A stretch of DNA of 64,000 nucleotides, taken from assembly GCA_031552185.1 (NCBI GenBank), contig JAVBMU010000076.1, forward strand, positions 3,427-67,426. Direction: 5' to 3'. A program made the translations under genes and the position numbers. Positions 1-9,812 of the stretch are shown here, one piece after another. Source of the stretch: JAVBMU01 sp031552185. Its GTDB lineage: Bacteria > Actinomycetota > Actinomycetes > Actinomycetales > Cellulomonadaceae. The notes beneath the pieces are model-generated. The model was given only the letters and a program-made list of their open reading frames with translations. It did not search any database and had not been told where the DNA came from. Each line of letters opens with the position of its first letter. The stretch's first letter is position 1.

Positions 1-1
1 C

Positions 2-418
2 CAATGGGAGCGCACTGCCGCGGCAGCGGGCTTCGCCACCGTCTCGACCATCGCCATCGAGTCCGGCGCGGCGGACTCCGACGCCCCCAAGAAGTGTGCC
101 GAAGCATGGACCGGAATGATTGAATCGCTCTATATGATGGCTAATCAGAATCCTGCGAACAAAGATATGAATGATTTGATCGCCGCATGTCTGACCGAGC
201 ACGGACTTATGTCCGAGGACCTGACCGGCAAGGACGTCGAGGAGGCATTCGAGGCAGGTTCCGTCCGGGGGGAGGTCGGCGAAGACGGTACGGCCGTGCC
301 GGTGGCGCCCGGCGCGGTGCCGGACCCGATTCTGCCCGATGGCACGAACCTCAACTCGACCGAGACTTACCCATGCATCACCAATCCACTCAACCCCGCG
401 GCGGTCGAGACCGGATGA
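2..418 (+). CDS. C-terminal part of an unrecognised protein, cut by the window edge
   Basis: An open frame enters from the left edge and stops at 416-418. The visible 138 residues begin QWERTAAAAGF and are acidic, with many Ala, Asp, Glu and Pro and three cysteines, the last near the C-terminus (YPCITNP). I recognise no domain. The stop overlaps the next small reading frame by ATGA (415-418), and the following genes encode an ABC exporter. This may therefore be the first visible gene of that operon, possibly a substrate or accessory protein. That role is inferred from position only. An internal ATG at 116 could serve as a start, but the frame stays open to the edge and keeps the same composition, so I treat the gene as partial. 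Confidence 0.55.
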   Translation, partial: QWERTAAAAGFATVSTIAIESGAADSDAPKKCAEAWTGMIESLYMMANQNPANKDMNDLIAACLTEHGLMSEDLTGKDVEEAFEAGSVRGEVGEDGTAVPVAPGAVPDPILPDGTNLNSTETYPCITNPLNPAAVETG

Positions 419-504
419 TTTGGTGCCTGGTCTTGGGTATGGGCGCGGTCGTCGTGGCTCACTCCGTCGGCGGCACACCCGGATCGCGGCGGGCGGCGGG
501 ATGA
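415..504 (+). CDS. 29-residue membrane-peptide-like ORF bridging two genes
   Basis: The ATG at 415 overlaps the previous stop as ATGA, and its own TGA (502-504) overlaps the next ATG (501) in the same way. The peptide is MIWCLVLGMGAVVVAHSVGG followed by nine residues: one hydrophobic stretch and then a basic tail (SRRAAG). The two stop-start overlaps argue for translational coupling rather than chance. The product may be a tiny membrane peptide, or the frame may serve only to couple its neighbours. No function is recognised. Confidence 0.4.
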   Translation: MIWCLVLGMGAVVVAHSVGGTPGSRRAAG

Positions 505-1526
505 GTCGCCGACGAACCGGCGTTCTCGTCCTCTTGCCGGCGGCTCTCGCGCTCGCGGCGGGTCTCGGAGTAGGGCTGTTGGTGCGGCCGGTCCCCGTCC
601 CCGACGTCATTGGTGCCCCGATCGCGTCAGGGGACGTCACGGTCGTCGAGCGAACGGTCGACGACCTAAGAACCGTCAAGGTGACGCCGATACTGTCTCC
701 CGAGCGGGATTATCACGCGCGGGTGGAGGGCGTACTGCGACGCACGTCATGCGTGGCGGGCAGGGCGATCACTTCCGGCGCTGCACCGTTCACCATCGGT
801 GGCGAGCCGCTGCTCGCCCTCCACCTCGCGGAACCGCCCTGGCGATCACTGGCTCCAGGTGACCGGGGTGACGATGTCCGCGCAGTGCAGCGGGAACTGG
901 TTCGAATGGGTCGCCCACTCGCGGTCAACGGAACCTTCGATCGGGCCACCGCCCGCGAGGTCGCGGGGCTGTGGGCGGCGGTCGGCGTCACCGAGCGCAG
1001 GGACCTTCCGCTGGAAGGCGTGCTGTGGTTGCCCGCGCCGTCGGTGGCTCCGGCGACGTGTTCGATGCCCATCGGTGATGATGTCAAGGCCGGGGACGTC
1101 CTATTCTCGACGGGCGGCACCTTGTCCGCTCTGCGACTTGTTCTGCCCGAGCAGGTGTTGCCGGGGGCGCGGGTGGCCATACTCGACAATCTGAGCGCGC
1201 CGATCTCGGCCGGCTCGATCGTGCTGGAGAACAAGTTCGTCGCGGCGTATTCTGCACAGCCCGCGGTCCGGCAATGGTTGGCGGATACGTCCGCCGAGGC
1301 AAAGCTCACGGTGGCGACGAGGCTCGCCGCGCCGATCTCGGCCGTCGCCGTGCCGGCCTCGGCCCTGTTTCGCCTGGACGCGGATGCGGGCTGCGTGCTG
1401 GACAACGGCGCGCCGAAACGGGTCCGGATCGTTGCCTCGGAGTTCGGGTCGACGCTGGTCACAGCGGCGAATCTGCCGACTCGAGTTCGAGTGCAGGCGC
1501 CCGCGAATGGGCCGTCGTGCGGGTGA
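501..1526 (+). CDS. membrane-anchored periplasmic adaptor with peptidoglycan-binding domain (ABC exporter)
   Basis: The 341-residue protein has an N-terminal anchor at about residues 8-29 (RTGVLVLLPAALALAAG). A putative peptidoglycan-binding domain follows at about residues 116-163 (GDRGDDVRAVQRELVRMG, NGTFDRATA). The C-terminal part is beta-rich with lipoyl/barrel-like character (DDVKAGDVLFSTGG). This layout is typical of adaptor subunits that accompany MacB-like or peptide-export ABC transporters in Actinobacteria. The ATG at 501 overlaps the upstream stop, and the next gene starts inside this gene's stop codon (GTGA at 1523). A link between the membrane transporter and the wall is inferred from the domains. 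The exported substrate is unknown. Confidence 0.72.
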   Translation: MSRRRTGVLVLLPAALALAAGLGVGLLVRPVPVPDVIGAPIASGDVTVVERTVDDLRTVKVTPILSPERDYHARVEGVLRRTSCVAGRAITSGAAPFTIGGEPLLALHLAEPPWRSLAPGDRGDDVRAVQRELVRMGRPLAVNGTFDRATAREVAGLWAAVGVTERRDLPLEGVLWLPAPSVAPATCSMPIGDDVKAGDVLFSTGGTLSALRLVLPEQVLPGARVAILDNLSAPISAGSIVLENKFVAAYSAQPAVRQWLADTSAEAKLTVATRLAAPISAVAVPASALFRLDADAGCVLDNGAPKRVRIVASEFGSTLVTAANLPTRVRVQAPANGPSCG

Positions 1527-2125
1527 CGGGCCGCGCTCTGGGCCATGGCTTTTCCGGTACGGGCCTGCTCTTCAGCGGTCTGACATTCGATTACGACGCC
1601 GGAGCGCTGGTCGGCGTCGTCGGTCCCTCCGGTTCGGGAAAGTCGACGTTGCTCTCGCTCCTGGCGGGCTGGGAGCGTCCTCTTCAGGGAAGCATTGACC
1701 GGACGGGGATCGAGCGAATCGGCTGGGTGTTCCAGAACCCGCACGGGGTGCCGGCTCGCAGCGCTCTGGATCACGTGGTTCTGCCCCTGCTGGCCAAGGC
1801 GTACCCGCGTCGTCGGGCGGAGGGCGAAGCGCTGGAGATACTGGCCAGGTTTGACCTCCTGGGGGTCGCGGAAAGGCCGTACCGCACCTTATCCGGAGGC
1901 GAGGCCCAACGGCTGATGCTGGCACGGGCGGTCGCGAAGTCCCCACAGTTGCTGCTTGTCGATGAGCCCACGGCGCAGCTGGATCCGGTCGCGACCAGAA
2001 CGGTGAATGCGGTGCTCGGCGAAGTGGCTGATCAGAGAATGATCGTGGTTGTGGCGACCCATGACCCGGATACCGCGAGAGGCTGCTGTGCGATTCTTGA
2101 CCTGGCCGATCATGCGGTCTGCTGA
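1523..2125 (+). CDS. ABC transporter ATP-binding protein (MacB/LolD type)
   Basis: The 200-residue ATPase has a Walker A (GPSGSGKST, about residues 33-41), a Q-loop (GWVFQNP), a signature (LSGGEAQR, about 122), a Walker B (LLLVDEP, about 143) and a switch His (VVATHD). I chose the GTG at 1523 because it overlaps the adaptor stop as GTGA, the spacing used elsewhere in this operon; a GTG at 1517 is also possible. It presumably powers the FtsX-like permease that follows. The substrate is not evident from sequence. Confidence 0.85.
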   Translation: MTGRALGHGFSGTGLLFSGLTFDYDAGALVGVVGPSGSGKSTLLSLLAGWERPLQGSIDRTGIERIGWVFQNPHGVPARSALDHVVLPLLAKAYPRRRAEGEALEILARFDLLGVAERPYRTLSGGEAQRLMLARAVAKSPQLLLVDEPTAQLDPVATRTVNAVLGEVADQRMIVVVATHDPDTARGCCAILDLADHAVC

Positions 2126-3245
2126 CCGGGTCCCGACCACCGACGGCATCCCCAGGGTATCGGTGCTGGTGGGGGAGGCATGGCGGAACGTTATCTCGGG
2201 CACGACCCGAGCCTTTCTGCTGGCCGCCGTCTTTGCGATGGTCATCGGGTCGCTGTCCTGCGCGCAGGCGGCGATGGCGGTCGACTTCATCCGCGATGCC
2301 GTGAGATTTCGTGACTCGGGTGGTGCGGTTCACATCATTGCCCTTCCGGGCGGAGTGGACGCCGCACAGTGTGACGCCCTGGTCTCCAAGTCGGGCGTGC
2401 CGGCGAGCGGGGCATTACGAGCCGGGCCAGACATTACTCTTGCGGTGACGCCGTCACGAAAGCGGGCGACCCTGGAATCCTCGCCGGGGTTTCGTCGCCT
2501 CCTCGGCCTGACCGGGGGCGAGTCGCTGCCGTCGACGCGAGGGGTGTGGGTTGACCGTGGCCTGGCGGCCGACATCGGGCTGATGATCCCGGGCCGCGTC
2601 CGGCTCCGAGACGGAACCGACGCCGCGGTCGCGGGGATCTTCGAGTCTCCGGACGATGGCCGCGATCCCGTCCTTCGGGGCAAGATCATCTCGCCCGTGG
2701 TGTCACCAATGCCTTTCGACGAATGCTGGGTGGAGATCTGGCCCGAGTCCGATGCCACCGCCGTCGTCCAGTTCCTGCCGCTGCTCAGGCAGGACCGCGG
2801 CCCGACCGATGACGCGGCGAGCCCGCAGCTTCGCCAGTTCAACCCGAGCGCCGGCGTGAGGTTCGACGGGGTGGCGACGTTCCGCGCGCTCCCGCTGCGA
2901 CCGATCACCTGGGCGGCTGGTCTGTTCGGTCTGGTAATCGGGATCGCCTCGGTCCGGGTTCGTCGGCTCGAACTCGCCGGCGCACTGCACGCCGGTGTCG
3001 CCAAGCGAGCCCTGGCGCTTCAACTGGCTCTCGAGGTCGGCGGCTGGCTGACGGTCGCGATCATCCCCACCGTTACCGCCATCTTGGTCGCGGCTCGTTG
3101 GGATAATCCGGCCAATTGGTGGCCCGCATTCGCTCCGGGGCTCGACAGCGTCCTGCTTGCCTCGGTGACGACCCTGGTCGGCACGCTCCTCGGTCTCGGC
3201 CTGACCAAGGAGAAGCACCTTTTCAGGTATTTCAAGAACCGTTGA
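2112..3245 (+). CDS. FtsX/MacB-type ABC permease
   Basis: The protein has 377 residues. One hydrophobic segment near residues 35-58 (FLLAAVFAMVIGSLSCAQAA) is followed by a large extracytoplasmic domain. Three hydrophobic segments lie in the C-terminal third (ITWAAGLFGLVIGIASV, VGGWLTVAIIPTVTAILVA, SVLLASVTTLVGTLLGLGL), giving the 1+3 arrangement of FtsX/MacB permeases. The ATG at 2112 overlaps the ATPase gene by 14 nt. With the adaptor and ATPase it forms a complete tripartite-style exporter of unknown cargo. Confidence 0.75.
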   Translation: MRSADRVPTTDGIPRVSVLVGEAWRNVISGTTRAFLLAAVFAMVIGSLSCAQAAMAVDFIRDAVRFRDSGGAVHIIALPGGVDAAQCDALVSKSGVPASGALRAGPDITLAVTPSRKRATLESSPGFRRLLGLTGGESLPSTRGVWVDRGLAADIGLMIPGRVRLRDGTDAAVAGIFESPDDGRDPVLRGKIISPVVSPMPFDECWVEIWPESDATAVVQFLPLLRQDRGPTDDAASPQLRQFNPSAGVRFDGVATFRALPLRPITWAAGLFGLVIGIASVRVRRLELAGALHAGVAKRALALQLALEVGGWLTVAIIPTVTAILVAARWDNPANWWPAFAPGLDSVLLASVTTLVGTLLGLGLTKEKHLFRYFKNR

Positions 3246-3303
3246 GTTCGAGCGACCGCTCAGGCCGCCCCGCGTCAGCTCCGCCCGGCCGGGTGAGCGC
3301 CGC

Positions 3304-3498
3304 GTGTTGGTCCGCACCGGTGTCGTCATCGCGGCCCACGTCAACGTGGGCGGTGCCTCGCCGCTGACCGGCCCGACATCCGTGGACCTGACCGTTGGTC
3401 GGCGGAACGGCGCCGGGATCGACTCCGCCGAGGTGGTCCGCGCGGCCGAGGCGGCCACGGCGCGGCTCGGCCCGGTGCTCGCGGCCGTCCTCGCCTGA
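3304..3498 (+). CDS. short ORF, possible C-terminal fragment of a lost gene
   Basis: A GTG-started frame of 64 codons (VRTGVVIAAHVNVGGASPLTGP and so on) has ordinary high-GC codon bias and protein-like composition with a helical end (EVVRAAEAATARLGPVLAAVLA). The frame is open upstream to 3205 but has no ATG or clear ribosome binding site. It looks like the tail of a degraded gene between the ABC permease and the NCS1 permease. No family is assigned. Confidence 0.25.
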   Translation: MLVRTGVVIAAHVNVGGASPLTGPTSVDLTVGRRNGAGIDSAEVVRAAEAATARLGPVLAAVLA

Positions 3499-3581
3499 CC
3501 TGCGTAGACCCGCCGCTGGTGGCACCATACTCCGGCGCAACCGAGCCGCCCCGCACCCCAGCGACCACCCCGAGGCAACCC

Positions 3582-5066
3582 ATGGTCATCGAGTACAACA
3601 ACGAACCCGCGACGGACGCGGGCCGCGGTTCGGCGCTCGCCGTCGAACTGAACGGCATCAATGTCATCGACGAGGCCGAGCGCAAGGGCGCGCCGCGCAG
3701 CCTGTTCTGGCCCTGGTTCGCGGCCAACGTCTCGGTCCTGGGCATCGGTTACGGCGCTTACCTGCTCGGGTTCTTCGGCGTGTCCTTCACGCAGGCCCTG
3801 ATTGCCGGCCTGATCGGCACCGTGGTCTCCTTCCTGCTGTGCGGCGTGGTCGCGATCGCGGGCAAGCGCGGCTCGGCGCCGACGATGATCGAGTCCCGGG
3901 CCGCGTTCGGCGTCAACGGCAACAAGCTGCCCGGCTTCGTCTCCTGGGTGTTGCTGGTCGGCTGGGAGACCGTGCTCGCGGCGCTCGCCGTGCTCGCGAC
4001 GGCGACGGTGTTCGACCAACTCGGCTGGAGTTCGGGTCCGGCGACGAAGCTCCTCGCGTTCGTCGTCGTCATCGTGCTGGTGATCGGGGCCGGGGTGCTC
4101 GGCTTCGACACCGTGATGCGGGTGCAGCAGTGGATCACCATCGCGACGATCGTCCTGACGGTCGGGTACATGGCGCTGACCTTTGGCCACATCCACTTCT
4201 CGGTGATCACGGCGAACCACCCGGCCGGCCCGGTCGAGGCGTGGGTCGGCGCGGGCATCTTCGCGCTCACGGGCTTCGGCCTGGGCTGGATCAACTCGGC
4301 GGCCGACTACTCCCGGTATCTGCCGCGCTCGGCGTCGTCGGCGGGCGTGGTGGCCTGGACCACCATCGGGGCGGCGAGCGCCCCGATCATCCTGGTGGGC
4401 TACGGCCTGCTGCTCGCCGGCTCGGACGGCGACCTCCTGGAGGCCATCGGCAACGACCCGATCGGGGCGCTCGCCACGATCCTGCCGACCTGGTACCTCA
4501 TTCCGTTTGCGTTCGTCGCCATCCTCGGCCTGGTCGGTGGCGCCGTGCTGGACATCTACTCCTCCGGCCTGACGCTGCTCTCGCTCGGGATCCGCATCCC
4601 GCGCTGGTCCGCGGCCGGCATCGACGGCGTCATCATGATGCTCGGCTCGATCTACTTCGTGTTCATCGCGGACAACTTCTTCTATCCGTTCCAGACCTTC
4701 CTGTACTTCGTCGGCGTCCCCGTCGCCGCCTGGGCGGGAGTCATGCTGGCCGATGTCGCGATGCGCCGGGGGCCGTACGCGGAGCGGGACCTGTTCGACC
4801 CGCGCGGGCGGTACGGCTCGGTGCGGTGGCCGGCGGTGCTGACGATGCTCGTCGGCACCGGGGTCGGGTGGGGCCTGGTGACGAGTTCCCAGGGCATCAC
4901 CTGGCTGGCCTGGGAGGGCTACTTCATGGGGTGGCTCGGCGGCGCCGACGGTCCCTGGGCGACGGCGAGCGTCGGCATTGTGTTCGCGCTCGTGATCGGC
5001 TTCCTCGGCTGGCTGGTATTCGGCCGGCAGACCGTGCGCCGGCAGGAGGCGCTGCCGGTCGGGTAG
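3582..5066 (+). CDS. NCS1-family nucleobase/cation symporter (cytosine/purine permease)
   Basis: The 494-residue integral membrane protein has about 12 hydrophobic segments. It carries the NCS1 N-terminal region (FWPWFAANVSVLGIGYGAYLLG), the loop GKRGSAPTMIESRAAFGVNGN, and SADYSRYLPRSAS after the sixth segment; the latter two are strongly diagnostic of the cytosine/purine/allantoin permease family. It is expected to import a nucleobase or related compound with a cation. The ATG at 3582 is preceded by GAGGC; a GTG at 3519 would add 21 Pro-rich residues unlike the family. No catabolic gene adjoins it, so the substrate cannot be narrowed. Confidence 0.88.
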   Translation: MVIEYNNEPATDAGRGSALAVELNGINVIDEAERKGAPRSLFWPWFAANVSVLGIGYGAYLLGFFGVSFTQALIAGLIGTVVSFLLCGVVAIAGKRGSAPTMIESRAAFGVNGNKLPGFVSWVLLVGWETVLAALAVLATATVFDQLGWSSGPATKLLAFVVVIVLVIGAGVLGFDTVMRVQQWITIATIVLTVGYMALTFGHIHFSVITANHPAGPVEAWVGAGIFALTGFGLGWINSAADYSRYLPRSASSAGVVAWTTIGAASAPIILVGYGLLLAGSDGDLLEAIGNDPIGALATILPTWYLIPFAFVAILGLVGGAVLDIYSSGLTLLSLGIRIPRWSAAGIDGVIMMLGSIYFVFIADNFFYPFQTFLYFVGVPVAAWAGVMLADVAMRRGPYAERDLFDPRGRYGSVRWPAVLTMLVGTGVGWGLVTSSQGITWLAWEGYFMGWLGGADGPWATASVGIVFALVIGFLGWLVFGRQTVRRQEALPVG

Positions 5067-5163
5067 CACCGCAGCCGAAGACCGGATTAGAGGCTATTGA
5101 CGGCTATGCCTCATACGTCTAGCCTGATCGGATTGTCATAGACAACTCGATGGGGGCAGGCAC

Positions 5164-5547
5164 ATGAAGCGTAGGATCATCACCGTCCTGCTGGCGGTCG
5201 GGATTCTCGGCGCGCCGCTGACGGCGGCCGGGCAGTCGATCAGGACCAGTTCCCGCGCGGGCAACTCGTCGACGAACTTCTCGGTCGAACAGGGCACGCT
5301 GAACGGGATCACGCTGTACGACGGCGCAGAGGACGGGAACTCCGTCTTCGTCGACTACCAAATCCGCAAGATCGGATCGTCCGTGAACCAGCCGATGACC
5401 AGGGGCGAGAACCACAACGGCGCGTACACGTCGAAGATCATCGGTCGGTTCAAGAACTACTACGTCTATTCCCACCAGGTCGGCGTCGATATCCGATTTC
5501 GGCCGGACGTCCACGGCGAGCGGGTGTATCCCTCGCTGGTCAAGTGA
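5164..5547 (+). CDS. small secreted protein encoded with an ABC transporter (bacteriocin-like context)
   Basis: The 127-residue protein has a classical signal peptide (MKRRIITVLLAVGILGAPLTAAG) and a mature part of about 104 residues rich in Ser, Asn, Tyr and Gly, with no cysteine. The mature part is polar, beta-prone and basic. A purine-rich site (GGGGGCAGG) lies before the ATG. Its TGA overlaps the GTG of the next ABC ATPase, so the three genes are one coupled unit. Small secreted protein, ATPase and large FtsX-like permease together recall lactococcin-972-type loci, but sequence similarity to that bacteriocin is not clear. The protein could equally be a sensor or substrate of the transporter. 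Confidence 0.6.
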   Translation: MKRRIITVLLAVGILGAPLTAAGQSIRTSSRAGNSSTNFSVEQGTLNGITLYDGAEDGNSVFVDYQIRKIGSSVNQPMTRGENHNGAYTSKIIGRFKNYYVYSHQVGVDIRFRPDVHGERVYPSLVK

Positions 5548-6239
5548 CCGCCGCAGTCCGGGCGATCGACCTCACTGTCACGATCGGCCGAACCGTCGCG
5601 CTGCCACCGGTCGACCTGGAGGTGGGCATGGGCGAGATCGTGGCGATCTGTGGTCCCTCCGGAAGCGGCAAGACGACGCTGCTCGACTGTGTCCTCAGCC
5701 TGCGGCGGCCGTCCCGGGGGACGATTCGGGTCCTCGGTACGGATCTCACCACCATGGGTCGGCGTGGTGCGGCTCGGTTTCGGCGCGACAACACTGGCAT
5801 GATCGCGCAGTCTCCCGATCTGCTCCCGGAATTGAACGTCGTCGAGAATGTGGCCGTCCCGCTCCTGTTCGCCGGCGTCCGGCGGACCGAGGCAATTGCC
5901 CGCGCGGCGGCGATGCTGGAGCAGGTCGGCCTGGCGGGCACCGAGCGGTTGCGGCCGGAGAGCCTCTCCGGGGGCGAGGCGCAGCGAGCCGCGCTCGCCC
6001 GTGCCCTGGTCGCGCCGGGCACGCGGCTACTCGCCGCCGACGAGCCGACCGCCGCGTTGGACGCGGCCGGCGTGCGGCACGTGGTTGAGGTCATGACGAC
6101 GAGCGCGCGGGCGAACGGGATCACGGTCTTGCTCGCCACCCACGACCCGGCGGTCGTTGAGGCCTGCGATCGGGTCCATCGGCTCCGCGATCATGTGGCG
6201 CACGGCCCGGATGCCCGCCTGCCGGCTGGTTCTCGATGA
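5544..6239 (+). CDS. ABC transporter ATP-binding protein (LolD/MacB type)
   Basis: The 231-residue ATPase has a Walker A (GPSGSGKTT, about residue 37), a Q-loop (GMIAQSPDLLPELNVVENVAVP), a signature (LSGGEAQRAALARAL), a Walker B (LLAADEP) and a switch His (LLATHDP). The GTG at 5544 overlaps the upstream TGA and is the only start that keeps the family N-terminus. It is coupled to the permease by ATGA at 6236. It is a paralogue of the ATPase at 1523 in the same window. Confidence 0.88.
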   Translation: MTAAVRAIDLTVTIGRTVALPPVDLEVGMGEIVAICGPSGSGKTTLLDCVLSLRRPSRGTIRVLGTDLTTMGRRGAARFRRDNTGMIAQSPDLLPELNVVENVAVPLLFAGVRRTEAIARAAAMLEQVGLAGTERLRPESLSGGEAQRAALARALVAPGTRLLAADEPTAALDAAGVRHVVEVMTTSARANGITVLLATHDPAVVEACDRVHRLRDHVAHGPDARLPAGSR

Positions 6240-8401
6240 GAGTCCTGTGCCGGCTCGCCGTTCGGATGGCGTTCGGCAAGGACGGGCGGCACCGCCTGCG
6301 GCAGCTCAGCGTGGTGGGTGGGGCGTTCATCGCGACGATCTGCCTCATGCTCGGTCTCGGAACCATCCATGCGGCGCAACGCACCGAACAGAGCCTTTCG
6401 GGGCGCGAAATGCTCGCGCCCGCGTCGTCGGCCGACGCCCGCCTCACGTACGTCCTGCGCGGCTTCACGATCGACCGGCGCGAGGTGCTGGTCGTGTGGA
6501 TCGAGCCGGAGCCGGGGCATGAGCACGATCCGCCGGCCGTGCCACCCGGGCTCCGACGGCTGCCGGAACCGGGCGGGGCCGTGCTCTCCCCGGGTCTGGT
6601 TCGACTCGGGGTGAGCGCCGCCGACCTGGGATTCGGGCCGTCGTCGGCCGGCGCCGGTCCGAGCGGAACCATCGGACGAGCCGGTGTCGGCACCGATGAC
6701 GAACTCCTCGCGTACGTTCGACCGACGACGCACCGAACGGTGCGCGGTGGGTTCGAGAGTCAGTCGGCCGGCTTCGCGCCGATCGGGACCCGGGCGTCCG
6801 GGCAGACGCCGCTCGTCACGGATTCCCCGATGCTCTCGCGATCCGATGCCATCGGCTTCTCGGCCGGATTCCTCGGCTTCCCCGCTCTCCTGCTGCTCGG
6901 CCTGGCGGTCAGGGCGCGGTCTGCAGTCCGGACCGCCAGGGCGCAGACACTGCTTCGGATGGGGATCCCTCGCGGGTCGGTCCGCTTTCTGCTCGGCCTG
7001 GAGGGAGGGCTTCTCGCGGTCATCGGAGCCGTCGCCGGCGCCCTCCTCTACGCCGTTGCGGCCGGCCGGGTGACGGCCATCCCACTGACCGCGACCGTGC
7101 TGTTCCCCGGCGATCTCGACGTGCGCGGCCGGGCGGCCGCTGCCGCGGTCGCCTCGGTGGTTGCGGTCGCCGCGGTCATCTCCGCGAGCGGTCGGCTTCG
7201 CCCGTCGACGCGCCGGCGCGTTGAGCACGCCGGCGACCGGCGCCTGATTCCGTTGGCTCTCGGTCTCGCTCTGGTCATCCTCGACGGTCGGATCGAGAGC
7301 TGGACCGGGATCGACGCGCAGGCGCTGTTCGGGGTCGGCACCATCCTGCTCCTCGGGGCGGTGGCCTTCGCGACTCCGACCCTGGCCAGGATCCTGGGGG
7401 CGTTCGCCGCCGACAGCGCTGACCCCCGGCGATGGCTCGCCGGCCGCCGGGTGACCCACGCCCCCCGCTCCACGTCGCGGGTAGCGGTGCTGGTGATCAC
7501 GGTGATCTATCTCGGCTCGATCAGCATTGCCGTGTTCTTCCAGCACTCCGCTTCGATCGCGGTCTCGCCGAAGCCGTCGATCGGCGGGGTTGGCGTTGTC
7601 GCCGCGGACTGGCTCGACCCCCGCAGCGGCGACCTGGCGAGCTTGCGTCGACGAGTTGCCGCGGAGGGGGGCGTCGTCCTACCCGTGACGAGCCTGGAGG
7701 CGGAGCCAGGATTCGTCGTCGACCTCCGGGGGACGTCTTGTGCGGAACTCGAGCCGTTCGCGCGCGGGGCCGCGGTTGCGCTGTGTACGGACGGCCGGGT
7801 CGACGCCGCCGCGCTTGCCAGGATCGGCGAGGTGATCGGCTACCGGTTGGTCGCGGGCGTCCCGGATCAGGGCCGGGTGGACCCCGGTGGCGACCCGGCG
7901 GACGTGCGGAACGTGCTCATCCTGACCCCCCGGCCCCTGTCCGGTGCGCAGCGGTATGCCGTCGGTGCCGGCCTGGCCGCGTTCAACCCGAGCGACCTGC
8001 TCGCCTACCTCGGGACCAAATCGGTTCAGGCAGGCTGGATCGCGCTCGGCTGGGCGGTCTCGCTGGTTGTCCTCGTGCTCGCGATAGCGCGCGAGTTGAT
8101 CGAGTTCTCGCTCGGCGCGATGGCCCGGGACGAGCGAGTCTGGCGGCTCGGTCTGGACGCGGCCGACGCCGACGCCGTCAGCTGGTGGACGCTCGGCCTG
8201 CCGATTCTGGCCGCGACATCGGTGGGGTGGGCCGTCGGGTTGGCGGTGGCCTTCCGGGGCACCAGCATCCAGGTGACTTCGTTCGCCCCGCTCGCGATCT
8301 CGGCTTACGCCCTCGCGGTGGCGGGGCTCGCATTCGGTTCGATCTGGGTCGCCATGGTGGTCCGCGCCGCGGCCGCCCGCTCGCCCGCCGCGCTGGTCTA
8401 G
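6236..8401 (+). CDS. large FtsX-like ABC permease
   Basis: The 721-residue protein has an N-terminal membrane segment (VVGGAFIATICLMLGLGTIHAA), an extracytoplasmic domain, and FtsX-like segments near residues 205-235 and 260-310. A second extracytoplasmic domain follows, then a C-terminal FtsX-like set (WIALGWAVSLVVLVLAIARE through FGSIWVAMVVRAAAARS). The two-module layout resembles the large bacteriocin-associated or antimicrobial-peptide-resistance permeases rather than the short MacB type at 2112. It forms an operon with the secreted 127-aa protein and the ATPase. The function is export, or protection against a membrane-active peptide, inferred from architecture. Confidence 0.75.
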   Translation: MRVLCRLAVRMAFGKDGRHRLRQLSVVGGAFIATICLMLGLGTIHAAQRTEQSLSGREMLAPASSADARLTYVLRGFTIDRREVLVVWIEPEPGHEHDPPAVPPGLRRLPEPGGAVLSPGLVRLGVSAADLGFGPSSAGAGPSGTIGRAGVGTDDELLAYVRPTTHRTVRGGFESQSAGFAPIGTRASGQTPLVTDSPMLSRSDAIGFSAGFLGFPALLLLGLAVRARSAVRTARAQTLLRMGIPRGSVRFLLGLEGGLLAVIGAVAGALLYAVAAGRVTAIPLTATVLFPGDLDVRGRAAAAAVASVVAVAAVISASGRLRPSTRRRVEHAGDRRLIPLALGLALVILDGRIESWTGIDAQALFGVGTILLLGAVAFATPTLARILGAFAADSADPRRWLAGRRVTHAPRSTSRVAVLVITVIYLGSISIAVFFQHSASIAVSPKPSIGGVGVVAADWLDPRSGDLASLRRRVAAEGGVVLPVTSLEAEPGFVVDLRGTSCAELEPFARGAAVALCTDGRVDAAALARIGEVIGYRLVAGVPDQGRVDPGGDPADVRNVLILTPRPLSGAQRYAVGAGLAAFNPSDLLAYLGTKSVQAGWIALGWAVSLVVLVLAIARELIEFSLGAMARDERVWRLGLDAADADAVSWWTLGLPILAATSVGWAVGLAVAFRGTSIQVTSFAPLAISAYALAVAGLAFGSIWVAMVVRAAAARSPAALV

Positions 8402-8465
8402 GATGGACCGACCAATCCGAACCGGTGGGCGTTGAAATAGACGGGACCGGTCGACGAAAGGGTAG

Positions 8466-9743
<1,278 letters not shown>

Positions 9744-9812
9744 GCCCGGTTGCGCCGGTGATCGAGGCTCCGACAATCGAGGGTGACCTTCGAGTTGGTG
9801 AGGGACGTTGTG

